A DNA stretch of 64,000 bases from Brachypodius melanocephalos. Lineage: Eukaryota; Chordata; Aves; Passeriformes; Pycnonotidae. Below the pieces are notes generated by a model. The model did not search any database, was not told the origin of the DNA, and worked only from the letters and a program-made list of their open reading frames with translations. The translations under genes and the position numbers were made by a program. Shown piece after piece: positions 53,790 through 64,000 of the stretch. Where the stretch lies: the NCBI GenBank assembly GCA_013398615.1, contig VZSR01003807.1, positions 21,517,078-21,581,077 on the forward strand. The letters are read 5' to 3'. How positions within the stretch are numbered: position 1 is the stretch's first letter; the number at the start of each line of letters is the position of its first letter.

Positions 53790-54293
53790 TTTCTACGTAG
53801 CTTCCATAGGCAGCTCCACACAGCTCTGGCTCCTCCTCTCCTTCTTCTCTCTTCCTTCCGCAGTCCCGGCTCGCTGCTTCCTGTCCCTGGCACGACCACC
53901 TAACCCTGTCTGTCCCTCATACAGTGGCCGACCTTGCCCAACCTCCTGTCCCTTCCTCCTCACAGCACGGCCAGCAGACTCCAATTAACTCTCTAGCAAC
54001 CAGCTCACTCTTTTATCAACCTTTAGCTGTGGGGGCAAGGCTGTTTCCACTCTTCAGTGATTAGCTGCGAGGGCAAGGCTGTTCCCACTCTTCAGTGATT
54101 AACACAGCTGCAATGTATCAGCCGCAAGATTGTCTTTAGCACTATCTCTAGCCACAGGTTTTCATTTGGTTTTGAATTTTTAGGGGCTGAGAGTGGCGCA
54201 GGTGATGGTGTTCCTTTTTCTTTTGTGCTTTCTAAACTAAGCTTTTCCAGCTCCTACAAATGATCTTGTGTGGTTCACAAACTACCCGTGACA
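53790..54293 (-). mobile_element. LTR-like element, probably solo or truncated endogenous retroviral LTR
   Basis: Composition changes sharply here. 53820-53970 is the most C-rich and among the most CpG-bearing sequence in the window. Read on the minus strand, the element would begin at 54293 with TGTCACGGG, a start typical of retroviral LTRs (TGT...). A TATA-like GATAAAAG follows on the minus strand (plus 54010-54017), then the GC-rich part. A 38-bp tandem duplication sits just upstream of the TATA-like box, where enhancer repeats of LTRs usually lie. The 3' end (53.79 kb) is approximate: I could not find the closing CA or a matching target-site duplication for GTGAT at the right edge. No gag, pol or env sequence flanks it. 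Family not determined. Confidence 0.5.
54023..54098. repeat. 38-bp tandem duplication inside the LTR-like element
   Basis: Two adjacent 38-bp copies (54023-54060 and 54061-54098) differ at three positions. Each contains GGGCAAGGCTGTT and CCACTCTTCAGTGA. By position they lie upstream of the TATA-like box on the minus strand, which fits duplicated U3 enhancer units, but no bound factor can be named. Confidence 0.9.
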
Positions 54294-54947
54294 GTGATAT
54301 GATCAAAGGACAAATAGAGATTTGAGAAATGCTCGTGCATGGGTATGGATGTGCAGCAGCTCACACAAAGAGGAACACTCACATTACCACACACACGCTG
54401 CACTCCAGCAACTGCCGTCTCCAATGGCACAGCAGCCATTATCACAGAACATCTAACAGCACCCCTGGGAACTCCCCAGTCTGATGTTTAACACAAAGCA
54501 GCTTGCTGAAAAATCTGATCACTTCCTACTCTTTTTCCAAAACGAAGAGAATAAAAGTGGAGTTCTTAACAGCTGTTTCCTGTACACTGACAGAATAAAT
54601 GCTTCTCATACTACTCTTACAGAAGAACAAATATTCTGTAAAATATGTAAATATTCTTAAACAAGTGAGTGCAAATTCACAAGAAGCAGCAAAACAAGAT
54701 AGTAGATGCTTGAGGATATGGGTGCATTTAGAACAATTAACCACATCTGCACAATTTTTGTCTCCTACCTGCCTGATAAAATCAACTGCTTATTCATTCA
54801 CTCATTCCCATGAGAGATGTTTTAACATATCAAATCACTAAACAGCTTCATAGCACCTTCTGCATGCAAAAAAGTTTCTACATGTTAAACATTTTCTTTT
54901 AAAGCCCACGCATTATTTCTCTGAGGAATAGATTTTTTTAATATTAC
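54294..54947. other. Non-coding stretch
   Basis: Flank of the LTR-like element. The 54330-54480 part is less AT-rich (ACACACGCTGCACTCC and similar) but holds no recognisable feature. Short ORFs on both strands at 54526-54841 overlap each other and are likely chance. Confidence 0.5.
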
Positions 54948-55099
54948 TAAAAATGAAATAACCCACAAAACAACAACAGCAAAAACCCAATCAAGAAACA
55001 AAATAAAAAAATAACCTTCAAAACAACCACAGAACACCCAAACACAATTTTAATATTACAGAAAAAAACCCAAATGAAACCAAAACCTAAACACAATTC
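54948..55099. repeat. Long A/C-rich low-complexity tract
   Basis: About 150 bp in which the plus strand is overwhelmingly A and C (ACAACAACAGCAAAAACCC, AACACCCAAACACAA, AAAACCTAAACAC). It is the longest of the A/C patches and has the same polarity as them. No unit length is conserved. Confidence 0.75.
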
Positions 55100-55207
55100 A
55101 TGTGGTGTGATCTTATACTCTTGTAGAAGAAGTAGATTATGTTTAATGAAGTATAAAACCCCAAAGGAACCAAACTTTCTAGCTTGTAATCAAGGTAGAA
55201 ATTATTT

Positions 55208-55223
55208 AAAAAAAAAAAAAAAA
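55208..55223 (+). repeat. 16-base A run
   Basis: Homopolymer followed by GGAAAAAAAG. No retrocopy body is recognised before it. Confidence 0.8.
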
Positions 55224-55309
55224 GGAAAAAAAGCTATGTAGAAGCACAGGAACCTGGACTTTAAAGCATGTTTTGCATTTCTTTGCTAGACAGTGATCAA
55301 TCTTTTTAT

Positions 55310-55390
55310 ATATTGGATAATGATATGGATATTTTCATATTACTGAAATTCATATGATATTCATATTACATATTCATATGATTCATGTTA
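55310..55390. repeat. AT-rich repeat built on ATTCATAT
   Basis: TTCATAT/ATTCATATGAT words recur about five times, with TTCATATTAC and ATTCATATGA alternating. It directly abuts the 58-bp duplication, so the whole 55310-55506 interval may be one unstable locus. Confidence 0.65.
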
Positions 55391-55506
55391 CTCAGACCAG
55401 GAACAACTAAGGAACATGTCTTTTCAGTCATTAAGATATGAAATACAGCTCAGACCAAAAACAACTAAGGCATATGTCTTTTCAGCCATTAAGATACGAA
55501 ATACAG
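55391..55506. repeat. 58-bp tandem duplication
   Basis: Two head-to-tail 58-bp copies (55391-55448 and 55449-55506) differ at about six positions, roughly 90 percent identity. Both begin CTCAGACCA and end GAAATACAG, and the next bases (CTCAAACTGG) start like a third copy and then diverge. This is a moderately old duplication or a fragment of a minisatellite. Confidence 0.92.
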
Positions 55507-55597
55507 CTCAAACTGGAATTAAAGCAGTAACCCTTAAAATAAACAAAGGTAAACCCTAAAACCTCTGAAGCTATGAAAAGACTTTTAGATATAAAAA

Positions 55598-55632
55598 ACC
55601 CCTAGCAAAAACAAACAAAAACCCAAACCCAA
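55598..55632. repeat. A/C-rich low-complexity tract
   Basis: AACCCC and AAACAAAAACCCAAACCC on the plus strand. It has the same class and polarity as the tracts at 790, 13408, 14311, 43838 and 54948. Confidence 0.6.
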
Positions 55633-55971
55633 TGCAAATTGAGGATTAAGAATATTTTCAAGTTCAAATATGACAAACTGATTGTTTTGGTCTGTTCATT
55701 ATTTTATTTTTATTGGGAACATTTACCCTGGAAACCATAAGAAAACCAGTAGTAAGACAATCTTAGTCATCCTTTATTCTTAATGACACTCAATCCTAAA
55801 CCGTCTGAAACTATATCCCTTTCAAGAACCTTCATATGTTTATACTGGTGTATCTTTCCATGCTTAGAGATGATTCATTAGAAGAATCTAGGAAACATGC
55901 AGCTTTTTTCAGAGAAGGAGTGGCTAATAGTAATTTCATTGGTTTTATATATTTAAAAAAAAAAGAATTCA

Positions 55972-56071
55972 NNNNNNNNNNNNNNNNNNNNNNNNNNNNN
56001 NNNNNNNNNNNNNNNNNNNNNNNNNNNNNNNNNNNNNNNNNNNNNNNNNNNNNNNNNNNNNNNNNNNNNNN
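55972..56071. other. Assembly gap, 100 N
   Basis: Exactly 100 unspecified bases. A round 100 is a common placeholder for a gap of unknown size, so the true length may differ. The gap lies between an A run with AAGAATTCA and a GC-rich interspersed repeat, which probably explains the assembly break. The open frames running through the Ns are artefacts. Confidence 0.99.
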
Positions 56072-56407
56072 CTGCCTCACCGTGGGCTGCACCAGGGGCT
56101 GCAGGGGAATCTCAGGTCTTGTACCTGGTACACTCCCTTCTCATTCTTTTTCACTCACTGAAGGATGTGAGAGGTTGCTCCTCTCACATATTGTCAGTCC
56201 TCTCTCCAGCTGCCCATGCTGGCACACAATAACTTTTTCCCCTGTAATGTGTTTTCCCTGAGGCACAACCACCACTGATGCTGGGGTTAGCACTGGCAGG
56301 TCCAGCTTGGAACCAGCTCTGTCAGATTCTCCTAGGAGATTCTAACAGAAGCCACCCTTGTAGCCCCCTGGCTACCAAAGCCCGTCTATACAAACCAAAT
56401 ATACTAT
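56072..56407. mobile_element. Avian interspersed repeat fragment, probably retroelement-derived
   Basis: The segment follows, word by word, a repeat I recognise from many bird sequences. GGGCTGCA followed by GGGGAATCTC comes first, then a run of CCTTCT and TTTTTCACTCACTGA, then CTCTCACATATT and CTCCTCTCTCCAGCTGC. Later come CAGAGGC-like CTGAGGCAC, CACCACTGATG, GGCAGGTCC, CTTGGAACCAGCT, ACAGAAGCCACCC and TTGTAGCC, then CTACCAAAGCC and ACAAACCAAATA. It is GC-richer than its flanks and diverged by many substitutions. I believe it belongs to an LTR-retroelement-associated family, but I cannot name the family or fix the strand. Its upstream part is lost in the gap. Confidence 0.5.
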
Positions 56408-59400
56408 AAAAGTTGCAGATAAAGCAATTCTTCTACACACTAGGATGCCGTAACATTCATCCTTGCATAAGTGAAAACACAGGTTAGCAGGTTATTATGG
56501 CTGTAAAAGGTGAATAATTCTGGGGTTAGGAGTGACATTTGTCAATGCAACTTACACGCGGAAATTTCAGGCTTCCTAAATCAAGCTGTTAATACTTTTT
56601 AGCTGCAGTTCATGCTCTGACAAATAGTCAGACATTCTTTGTTTATCTTTCCAAAGGCAGCAAAAATGAAGCACAGAAGCTAAACCACAGTAGAGAAACA
56701 CTGTAAAAATTACTAGTATTAGTAGTACCAAGTGAGCAGCTGCATTTCCTCTTGTTTGCACTGCAGCAGGCTCTTTAGATGTAACATAAAATGATTCAAT
56801 AGAGGTGTGAATTTAGGGAACACAAATATATTAGGAAGACCAGCCTTTCCAAAGAGCCACTCCTAACTTCTGTGTCATTAAGGCAGCTTTGAATATCTAA
56901 CCATCTAACCTCCTTTCATGTGTACAGTGTACCATAGAAATGGTCACACCGTCCTTGTTTCTTAATAAAAGATGACCATCCTTTATGAAGATTATGTGCT
57001 CTAATAACAATTCTCAATAAAATCAACAGGAAACGACCATTTTATCAATCATTTGAGATCTTGCCTATCTATAATTTACTTCTTATTCAATAGCCAATCA
57101 CATACTACTTCCTGTAAGTTAAATTTTTCACTCTGCCTAATAATTTCCTTTGCAAGGCACTCAACATGATTCAGATTCTGAGGCATTGGCATTCCCCTTT
57201 AGAAAGTTCTTTCGAGGTCCTCTTTCCACAGTGACAGCGGGCCTGGTCTTTTTTCTCCATCCCTGAACATGTTTCATCAGCATCTCCCCAAAAAGTCGAG
57301 TTTCCAGATTACTGCTCACATGTTTGGATAACTAATTTGAATATGTTGATTTCTGCCTTTCTGGCCTAGTTTCTTCAAATTTAGCCATTATTTAATTTAT
57401 CTCCATTCATACAAGAAATCACACTTTGAGACACTTTTCCCCTTGAGAAAAACTCCTGCTGCTTCAGTTACTGATGTGACTTTAACACATAGTGGTTTAA
57501 AGGACACTGTCTTCCTGCCTCCACTTTGTTCTAATAATCCTCCACTTTGTTGATAATAATCTTATATTATTATTCTGCTTTGTATCTTTCAAATGTGTTA
57601 ACACTAAGTTTCTAAAATTATGTTTCATCTGTGAATTAATACTATATTTTTGCAATTCCAATAGCACTAAAGAAAACATAGTTTAGAGAAAGAGAGGGAG
57701 CACAAACAAGGTATGAATGTACCTCTGAAACAAACTGCACTTATTATTCCCACTCAAGACTTTTAATTAATAAATCCTGAGAGGGTTCTTTTACTGCTTG
57801 TTCTGTTCTTGATAGCTGTAAATTTCATTATCAGGAAAATAGACAAATGAGGCTTCAAGATATGCATCACTTTTCACAGATGGAGCTCAGGTTTCCCTTC
57901 CAAGTTACTCCCAAGACTCAATTATAGACAAAATGCTGTGACTGAAGTTTCCATGATCTCTTCCTCAATGTCCCTTTTTCAAATTGCACGTTTGATTCAG
58001 CAAGTTGAACTTTTACTGTGTGCTCTGTCTTCCTGATGGGTAATGCCAAACTGTGCACCAGTTTGTTTATTTATTTCCATAAATGAATCCTGGTTTCCAC
58101 AGAGAAAATAACATGCTTCTAGAGAGGCTGGGCTACCTCCTTTGTTTTAGAATCTGCTTTAAAAGCATGTTTAAATATTTTAAGTTTACCATTTCTAAGG
58201 AGCTGTAACCTATTATGAATATTCCCCCTGTCTAGTACTGTTTGCACTGGTGAAAACACACACAACTTGGTCTTTTAATGCCAGAAATGTAAGCAATTCA
58301 TAATTTTTCAACTATATTTTAAATGTCTTGCTTGTATATTTAATCGAATCCAACTTTTCTAGCTGCAATCTTTTCCTAAAACACCCAAACTCACTGTTTT
58401 GAGCACTTATCACTTAGTCTGAATGAAAATCCTCCAGTTTTCACATGAGATACCTTTAATCTGGTAACTGCTTGTGTAACAGCCTTTCCTGGCTTGAGCA
58501 GAATAGAGTAGTTGGTAGAGAGGGGTAAGACCCTCAAAATGCATTCTTTCCTTTGATTAATATCCAATGATTTAAAAACCAAAGTCAAAAAGAAATGAAA
58601 ACACTACACAGAGCTTGTCTTGTCTCAGCACTGACTTTCTTTCTTACAAGGGTGCCGCAAGCTGTCACCCTTTAATCTCTAGGGAGAATCCTTAAAGAAT
58701 TAAAACTCAAAAAGTCAAAATGATCCTTGTACACAATGATTCAAGAACATGGGGTGGGTGGAAGAAAAGTGGTACCAGGCCTCATAAGTTGGGATGCCTG
58801 CCTCACACAAAGCGGGAAGGCATTTTATGAGCTGCTGGAGTCATTTAAATTCTACCATGAATGATCTCTCACTTCCTGCTCATCGGTCATATTCCCTCCC
58901 ATATGATCTTTACACCCTTGCCTCCATCGGAAACAATGGCTCTGGGCTTCCACTTCCTTCAAGACAGCTAGAGGGTCCTAAAATGTCAGTGAGCTTGCAT
59001 ACAGTGCCACAGACCAGCCTTTGCCCCAGTGAGAAGGCTCTGCGTGAAGCCACAAGTCCCATCCTTTCATGGAACATGAACTGTTGCCTTCACAGAGAGA
59101 AGACAACAGCAATCAAATAATCAATATCACAACAAACAATGGCTCCTATCTCCTGCGGTGCACTGCCTCCTGTGAAGTCAGTTAACAGGAACCAGGAGGC
59201 ATTGATCCCACAGGAGCAGAACTTCAACCTCTGCCTGGAACACTCCTGCCACAACATGTCACTCCTTAGAGAACAGAAAAAAACAGGGGCATAGCATCTT
59301 CCCTAATCTAGAAACTGGGTAGATATCACCCAGCACTAAATTACCAGTATTACACACAGGGCAGTCCCAGCAGTTTCTTGCTGAAATGCTGAACTCTGCT

Positions 59401-61439
59401 AAAGCCCAGGAAATACTTGTGTTCTGGAAGAATGGCAGATGAATATTGACAGAATTTAGAAGAATATATTCAAAAGTGCCAGACCAGCCTTACAAACACA
59501 AAAAAAAACCACTTAAGAACAACATTTTGCCCCATATTGGACAAAGCCACTATGTACTTTTAGTCTTAGCACTCTTTGCATAGACAACCAAGGCTACAGC
59601 AATGCAATCTGAAGAAAACTGCAATACAGAGGAGAAAGGCACAAAGAGGTTAACTTTAGAAGTGAATATATAAAGAATACAAATCTCCCTCCTCAGGAAA
59701 GCTGTGATAATTATCTTAAGAACACATCCAGCCTTGAAACTCAACAATATCAAGTCTCTGGTATTTCAGCCAGAGAAACAGAAATTCTATTTTTTTATTA
59801 TTTTTAGAAAATTATAAGAGTTCAGTTCATACAATCAAAGTTTTACCTTGTTCCTTTCATCTTACAATTCATATTGGTCTATTTAGGTCTTCATAAAAAT
59901 AACAGAAAACTTGAGGCTGTGTCAATGTGGCAAAAGTATCTAGTCTTTTTCCTCAAGGACAAAAGGTGAGAATATGAAGAATTCAACCGATTATTGATGC
60001 TAAATGAATGTGCAGCAGAGTAAAATCTAAAGGAAGTGGGTACTGCATTCCCAGCCCAGTGAATGGTGGAAATGCAATGCTTTGCTTATTATCAGCACAA
60101 GATGTGCCCCAAAACTTCCAGCCTCTCCTTAAAATGGCAGACATGCCAGTGCACAACCTGATCACAGCTGTGAACGTGGATAAATGGGGATGACAACTTT
60201 TTTTCTTAAGCAAAGTAGCGACAGGGCACACAGAAAATTCCAACTCCACTAAAATATTAATGACAACCTCAGTTAAAAATGCCATTGGACCCATTAAAAT
60301 TGAAGGAAGTTTTCAGTGGAAAAAAAGGAACTGACAGGGTCTAGCATTTTATTGTATGTATAAAGACATAACTGGAACAGGAAAAAAGGAGTTTCTGCTT
60401 TCTTTCAAGGTTTTCATTTAAAAATAAATAAAAATCCTTAGAAAGCTCAGAAGATAATGTCCCACTGGTAAAGCTAATATAGTCTCCAGGAATTCAGTAG
60501 CAATTCTTTCTAGACCTCACAGAAATAAAGGTATACAAGGTGCAATAGAAATGGGACTTTGTAAGACCTCAAAGGTTAAACACATAAGAGAAAAGCTTCT
60601 CCTGAAGTGATTCAGGTGCACTATATACAATTATAGGAAGAATACTTTAGCTGATAGTGCTAAAAATAAGTGTGTTTTTAAAGCAACAGACATTCCCAGA
60701 TAGATCTCTATAGAAATAATTCCCTGTGCTTGTCTTTGAGGTGGGATAGCAGCCCTTGGTCCATAACATACAGAAACCTAAAGAGCACCACAGAGATCAT
60801 ATTTGCTATTGTATGCATGTGTCAACATCAGGAGGATGCTGACTGCCCCTTTCAGCACACGCACAGTGTTCATTGATACCCTCTCCATAACAGCTGGGAT
60901 TGATTTCTCCCATAGCACTGAAAATCATTCACTTACACGTCCACAGAAAATCCACACTGAGAATCAACACATTTGTGTGGTTGTTTTTGTTTTTTTTTCC
61001 TAAAATCTCTCTATACTTCATGTGATGTAAAAATAACTAAATTTACACCCATTTAAAGTGCAGACAGAACAGTGTGTCTGAGGACTTGCATGCATGCACA
61101 TTTCTTACTGGCAATCTGAATGTTTGAAAAAGGTAGCATTATTACTTTTAGCACTGTTGTTACTCTGCCACAATACACAGGTCTCATTGTTTCAGGACAC
61201 CGCTTTGCTTATTTAATCTTTGTACTTCAAGCTTCTTAATTTACACATTTGTAAAATTATTTTAAGGTTGCTAAGATATTCCTATTTAGAAGGCTTTTTT
61301 TTTTCCCCCCAAGACATGCGTTTGTTCTCATAAAAACTCTAAAAAACTAATTCCACAGCAATGCACAGCCTCACAAATGAAAGAAAGCTTCCTAAGAAGT
61401 GACTCATGGACAGAAAATGTATAGATTTTTCAATTCAGA
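56408..61439. other. Non-coding stretch
   Basis: No gene is recognised. The 58600-59290 part is less AT-rich, with a plus-strand frame of 108 codons at 58794-59120 that is Ser/Leu/Pro-rich and without a domain I know. A minus-strand frame at 59983-60294 is likewise unassigned. No CR1 tail or LTR terminus is visible. Confidence 0.5.
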
Positions 61440-61640
61440 GCCAGCATAAAAAAATCCCCACGGTAATGCGATTGCAAATGCTAATTGCATTCCAGTAAAT
61501 TGCTTTACATTCATCAAACAACAATCAATGAGAGACACTGCTATCTTCTTTTATTGTAGTGATGCTGTTCTCAGCTATACAGATAAGGTAGTGTCAGATA
61601 GCTATAATCTTTCCCCTTACTATTTTTGGGGGCTTAAAAT
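61440..61640. promoter_or_regulatory. Candidate conserved non-coding element with POU-like motifs
   Basis: The core at 61460-61520 packs several transcription-factor-like words. GATTGCAAATGCTAATTGCA contains TGCAAAT and ATGCTAAT (octamer/POU half-site-like), and it is followed by CAGTAAATTGC, ACATTCATCA and CAATCAATGAG (PBX/HOX-like). It also keeps two CpGs (CCACGG, TGCGAT). A dense non-repetitive cluster of this sort is typical of vertebrate developmental enhancers, but no alignment was made and AT-rich DNA yields such words by chance. Confidence 0.25.
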
Positions 61641-63444
61641 TTCTGAATAAAAATTCATGCTGAAATTTAACAACTCAGCCCAAGAGTCTTTCTTTTTAAT
61701 TGAAAAATTGTTAGGATATATCTTGGAGAGATAAAGGAAGACTAAGACAAATATTCCAATTCAAATACCTAAATTAAACTAATTCAAATGTATCATTAGA
61801 AAAGCATAAGTTATTCCAGTCTCTAAATTTCAGAGGTACTGCTCAACCAAAGCTCCTTTGAAAACACTAGCCTTCTATTCTAAACATGCTTTTCTTTGTT
61901 TTACTTGAAGAGAAAGGTCAGAAACTAAGCCCATGTGATTTGGTGGTTATATTCAGAGCTGCTGACAATGTCAAGTCATTAAGGTTTGTTACAAATTATC
62001 AGCCCTGTGTCTACATGTACAGTGTTGATGTCTATAACTTTTAAAAAGCTGTGCAGATGTGTAAACACACGTGTACATGCACACAGAGATGTATGTATAT
62101 TCATGTAAAATAAAATTGCCAACTCTTTTTATTTCTGAATGTCACCTCAATTGCAAGGGTCTCTGCTGGCAGTATTTCATTCCCCAAATTTCAAAATATC
62201 TTGTGCTCCACAGTCTCCCAAGATAGAACAATGGACATGATTCACCAGAATAGTTACACTTTCAAGTAAGAAAAATACCAACAGTGGGACTGCACAATCC
62301 ATATAAATCTTGAGTATGTGAATGAGCTTAAAGCAGTAGATGATTATAATATTTAAAAAAAAAAAAAAAAGGAAAAAGAGAGAGTTGAGTAAAATGGAAA
62401 ATGAACACACAAATATTCCCAGCTGTTTCTTCATACTTTTACTAAAATAAGTACCCATAGCTAGTGAGATATTCAGATAAGATAATAACCAAAGGGAATG
62501 TATTTTTCCTACTTGAAGTGCAAGTCCTACATAGAGAGAGCATTTTACAGACAGGGCACGTGAGGCATGAATAAGAAGACTGGAGAGTGAGTACCTGCAA
62601 ACACTGAAAAAATATTACTATGAATGCACCAGAGTGGTAAACATAGAGGAAATATTTAATTTGCAGGATTTTCTTTCTTTTCGCTGTTTCTTGGATCTCT
62701 TTGCCTCCTGCTATAGTGAGCACCCTACTTTGTAAAATGCTGCTTTGGATATGCAAGAGCATGGACATTCTCTTCAAAGTTGAGCTAATGGTTCTGTATC
62801 GTGGAAACCTGCCTTGCCTGGTTTTCACCTGTCCACTCCACTCCTTATACCCTTATACCTCAACGAATTTTGTTGTTTACTGACACTTGCTTTTATCTAT
62901 TATTTTTTAATAAAGTGCTGGAATTCTACATATCCATCTACCCTCAAAATTTGCCACATTTCCTCGGGTGAATTTCTAATGCTTTTCTTCTGGGACCTGC
63001 ACAGCCCACTGGGTAGGAAAGCTCTGACAGGAGTGAGAAGGGAAATTCCTTTCTTCTGTTGGCAGCCAGTCATTCAGTCAGCTGAGCAATGTGTGAGCTA
63101 GTGCCAGGTCAATGTCTCATGAAACCCTTCCATGAAAGGGGTATTACATGGAGCTTATGTTCCTCAGGAAGCGGTCTCAAAACGCAGAGATACTCTTCCA
63201 AATGCTCTTTATGCTCATCAGATTAAAACAAAGCAGCTCAAGGGACAGAACAGCCACAGCAGGTCAAGGAAGCCTACAGAAGGAATACAGGTTGGTGCCT
63301 CAAATTCAGAGATGCTTCAGAAGACGAAGAAGTTGTACAGAAGTATTTACAGTTAGCACCTATACAAAATTAATAAAGAAAGGGTAGAAGGATAAAGGGA
63401 GAGGGAACAAGTTATGGTAACCCCCTAATATATAGCTCCTTAGA
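61641..63444. other. Non-coding stretch
   Basis: No gene is recognised. A decayed CA/TG region lies at 62055-62090 (TGTAAACACACGTGTACATGCACACA) and a 16-base A run at 62355-62370. Overlapping ORFs on both strands at 62442-62883 carry no family motif. Confidence 0.5.
62355..62370 (+). repeat. 16-base A run
   Basis: Homopolymer followed by GGAAAAAGAGAGAG. No retrocopy body is seen upstream. Confidence 0.8.
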
Positions 63445-63520
63445 ATTCAGAATTTCATAGGATCACAGGATGGTTTGTGCGAAAATATAACTTTAAAGTT
63501 CATCTAGTAATAATAATGAA
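63445..63520 (-). mobile_element. CR1 LINE 3' tail fragment, inverted
   Basis: On the plus strand the sequence reads TTTCATAGGATCACAGGATGG, then TTTGTGCGAAAATATAACTTT, then AAAGTTCATCTAGTAATAAT. This is the reverse complement of a CR1 3' end: tail repeats of the ATGATTCTATG type, then the block where most copies have a GG-rich stretch and AAAGATCATCTAGTTC. Only about 75 bp remain. It is the only CR1 piece here on the minus strand and is noticeably diverged. Confidence 0.75.
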
Positions 63521-64000
63521 CAGAAAAACTGAGCAAAGTTAGTGAGCTGAATTGCACCCAGTAAAGCCAATGATAAGTTCCAGAGCAAGCAAGGGGAACC
63601 ACCACAAATTGTAAGATTGAGGCAGTGGGAGAGAGAAGATTTGCCTGCCTCTTAAGCATTTTTAAATTGTTATATTAAATCAGTTTTAATGGTTAACATC
63701 CACTCTGGAAAAGATTTGTTGGTTTTGCCCACAGAAGCAAAATATTAAGTTAAAAAGTCCTGATTTAACAAAACCTTTAGAGAACATGATTGAAATACCA
63801 CTTTTAAAAATGCAGTTTCATTCTAATAATTTCTTTTAAAACTCAGACACTTTTGGATGGTGAAAATTTACTATTTGCACTTATCTATGGCAAGTTTGTG
63901 GAAACTGAATGTAGAACTGATAAAAAAGTGGCATTAATGGGAAACTCTTATAAGACACATTCTCTGTATTAGTTCCTGTAACAATTTTGTTTCCATATAT
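63521..64000. other. AT-rich non-coding end of window
   Basis: Nothing is recognised on either strand. No open frame of note. Confidence 0.5.

Noticed and set aside
53793..53984. Arg/Gly/Glu-rich minus-strand open frame in the GC-rich island
   Set aside because: It lies in the LTR-like element, where the composition alone yields such a peptide; there is no sign of a gene.
55832..56261. Open frames running through the N stretch on both strands
   Set aside because: They are artefacts of translating the assembly gap.
58794..59120. 108-codon plus-strand open frame in a GC-richer patch, considered as an exon
   Set aside because: No convincing acceptor and donor pair in frame and no recognised domain; the composition alone is not enough.
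1..64000. Search for CRISPR arrays, tRNA or rRNA genes, bacterial operons or phage modules
   Set aside because: There are no regularly spaced repeats, no cloverleaf with conserved A and B boxes that I could see, and no prokaryote-type coding density; the CR1 copies place this in an amniote nuclear genome.

Overview
The window looks like gene-poor, AT-rich vertebrate nuclear DNA, most likely from a bird. The strongest evidence is several fragments of CR1 (chicken repeat 1) LINEs. Two of them end in the family's diagnostic 3' tail, with 8-bp repeats of the ATTCTATG type, and others carry recognisable CR1 reverse-transcriptase peptide motifs. CR1 also occurs in other sauropsids. A GC-rich repeat beside the assembly gap and a retroviral-type LTR resemble elements I know from avian genomes, and this favours a bird, possibly a passerine. 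There is no bacterial, plasmid or phage signature: no operons, no ribosome-binding sites and no long ORFs. The longest open frame (188 codons at 19271-19837) is the C-terminal part of a dead CR1 ORF2.

Layout. 1-18.9 kb: non-coding AT-rich DNA with A/C-rich low-complexity patches and an AT-rich tandem repeat at about 14.0 kb. 18.9-20.1 kb: a 5'-truncated CR1 copy with an intact 3' end. 24.1-24.7 kb and 25.6-25.8 kb: two more CR1 pieces in the same orientation, possibly halves of one split insertion. 25.8-51 kb: mostly unassigned intron-like or intergenic DNA. It holds one possible 108-bp exon on the minus strand near 27.5 kb, microsatellites, a long T-rich tract at 42.1 kb and a possible conserved non-coding element at 41.2-41.5 kb. 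51.0-51.5 kb: an unassigned moderately GC-rich segment with a 20-bp-arm inverted repeat, followed by a CR1 tail. 53.8-54.3 kb: an LTR-like element on the minus strand. 55.3-56.4 kb: an AT-rich repeat, a 58-bp tandem duplication, a gap of exactly 100 N, then an avian interspersed repeat. 61.4-61.6 kb: a second candidate conserved element with POU-like motifs. 63.4-63.5 kb: an inverted CR1 tail.

I find no confidently supported host protein-coding gene, tRNA, rRNA or CRISPR array. The short ORFs spread over both strands look like chance open frames, as expected in AT-rich DNA. The window could be intergenic or lie inside a very large intron, and the sequence alone does not decide. I see no evidence of a novel multi-gene system. 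The items worth a second look are the possible exon, the two candidate conserved elements, the split CR1, the LTR, the foldback and the unresolved gap.
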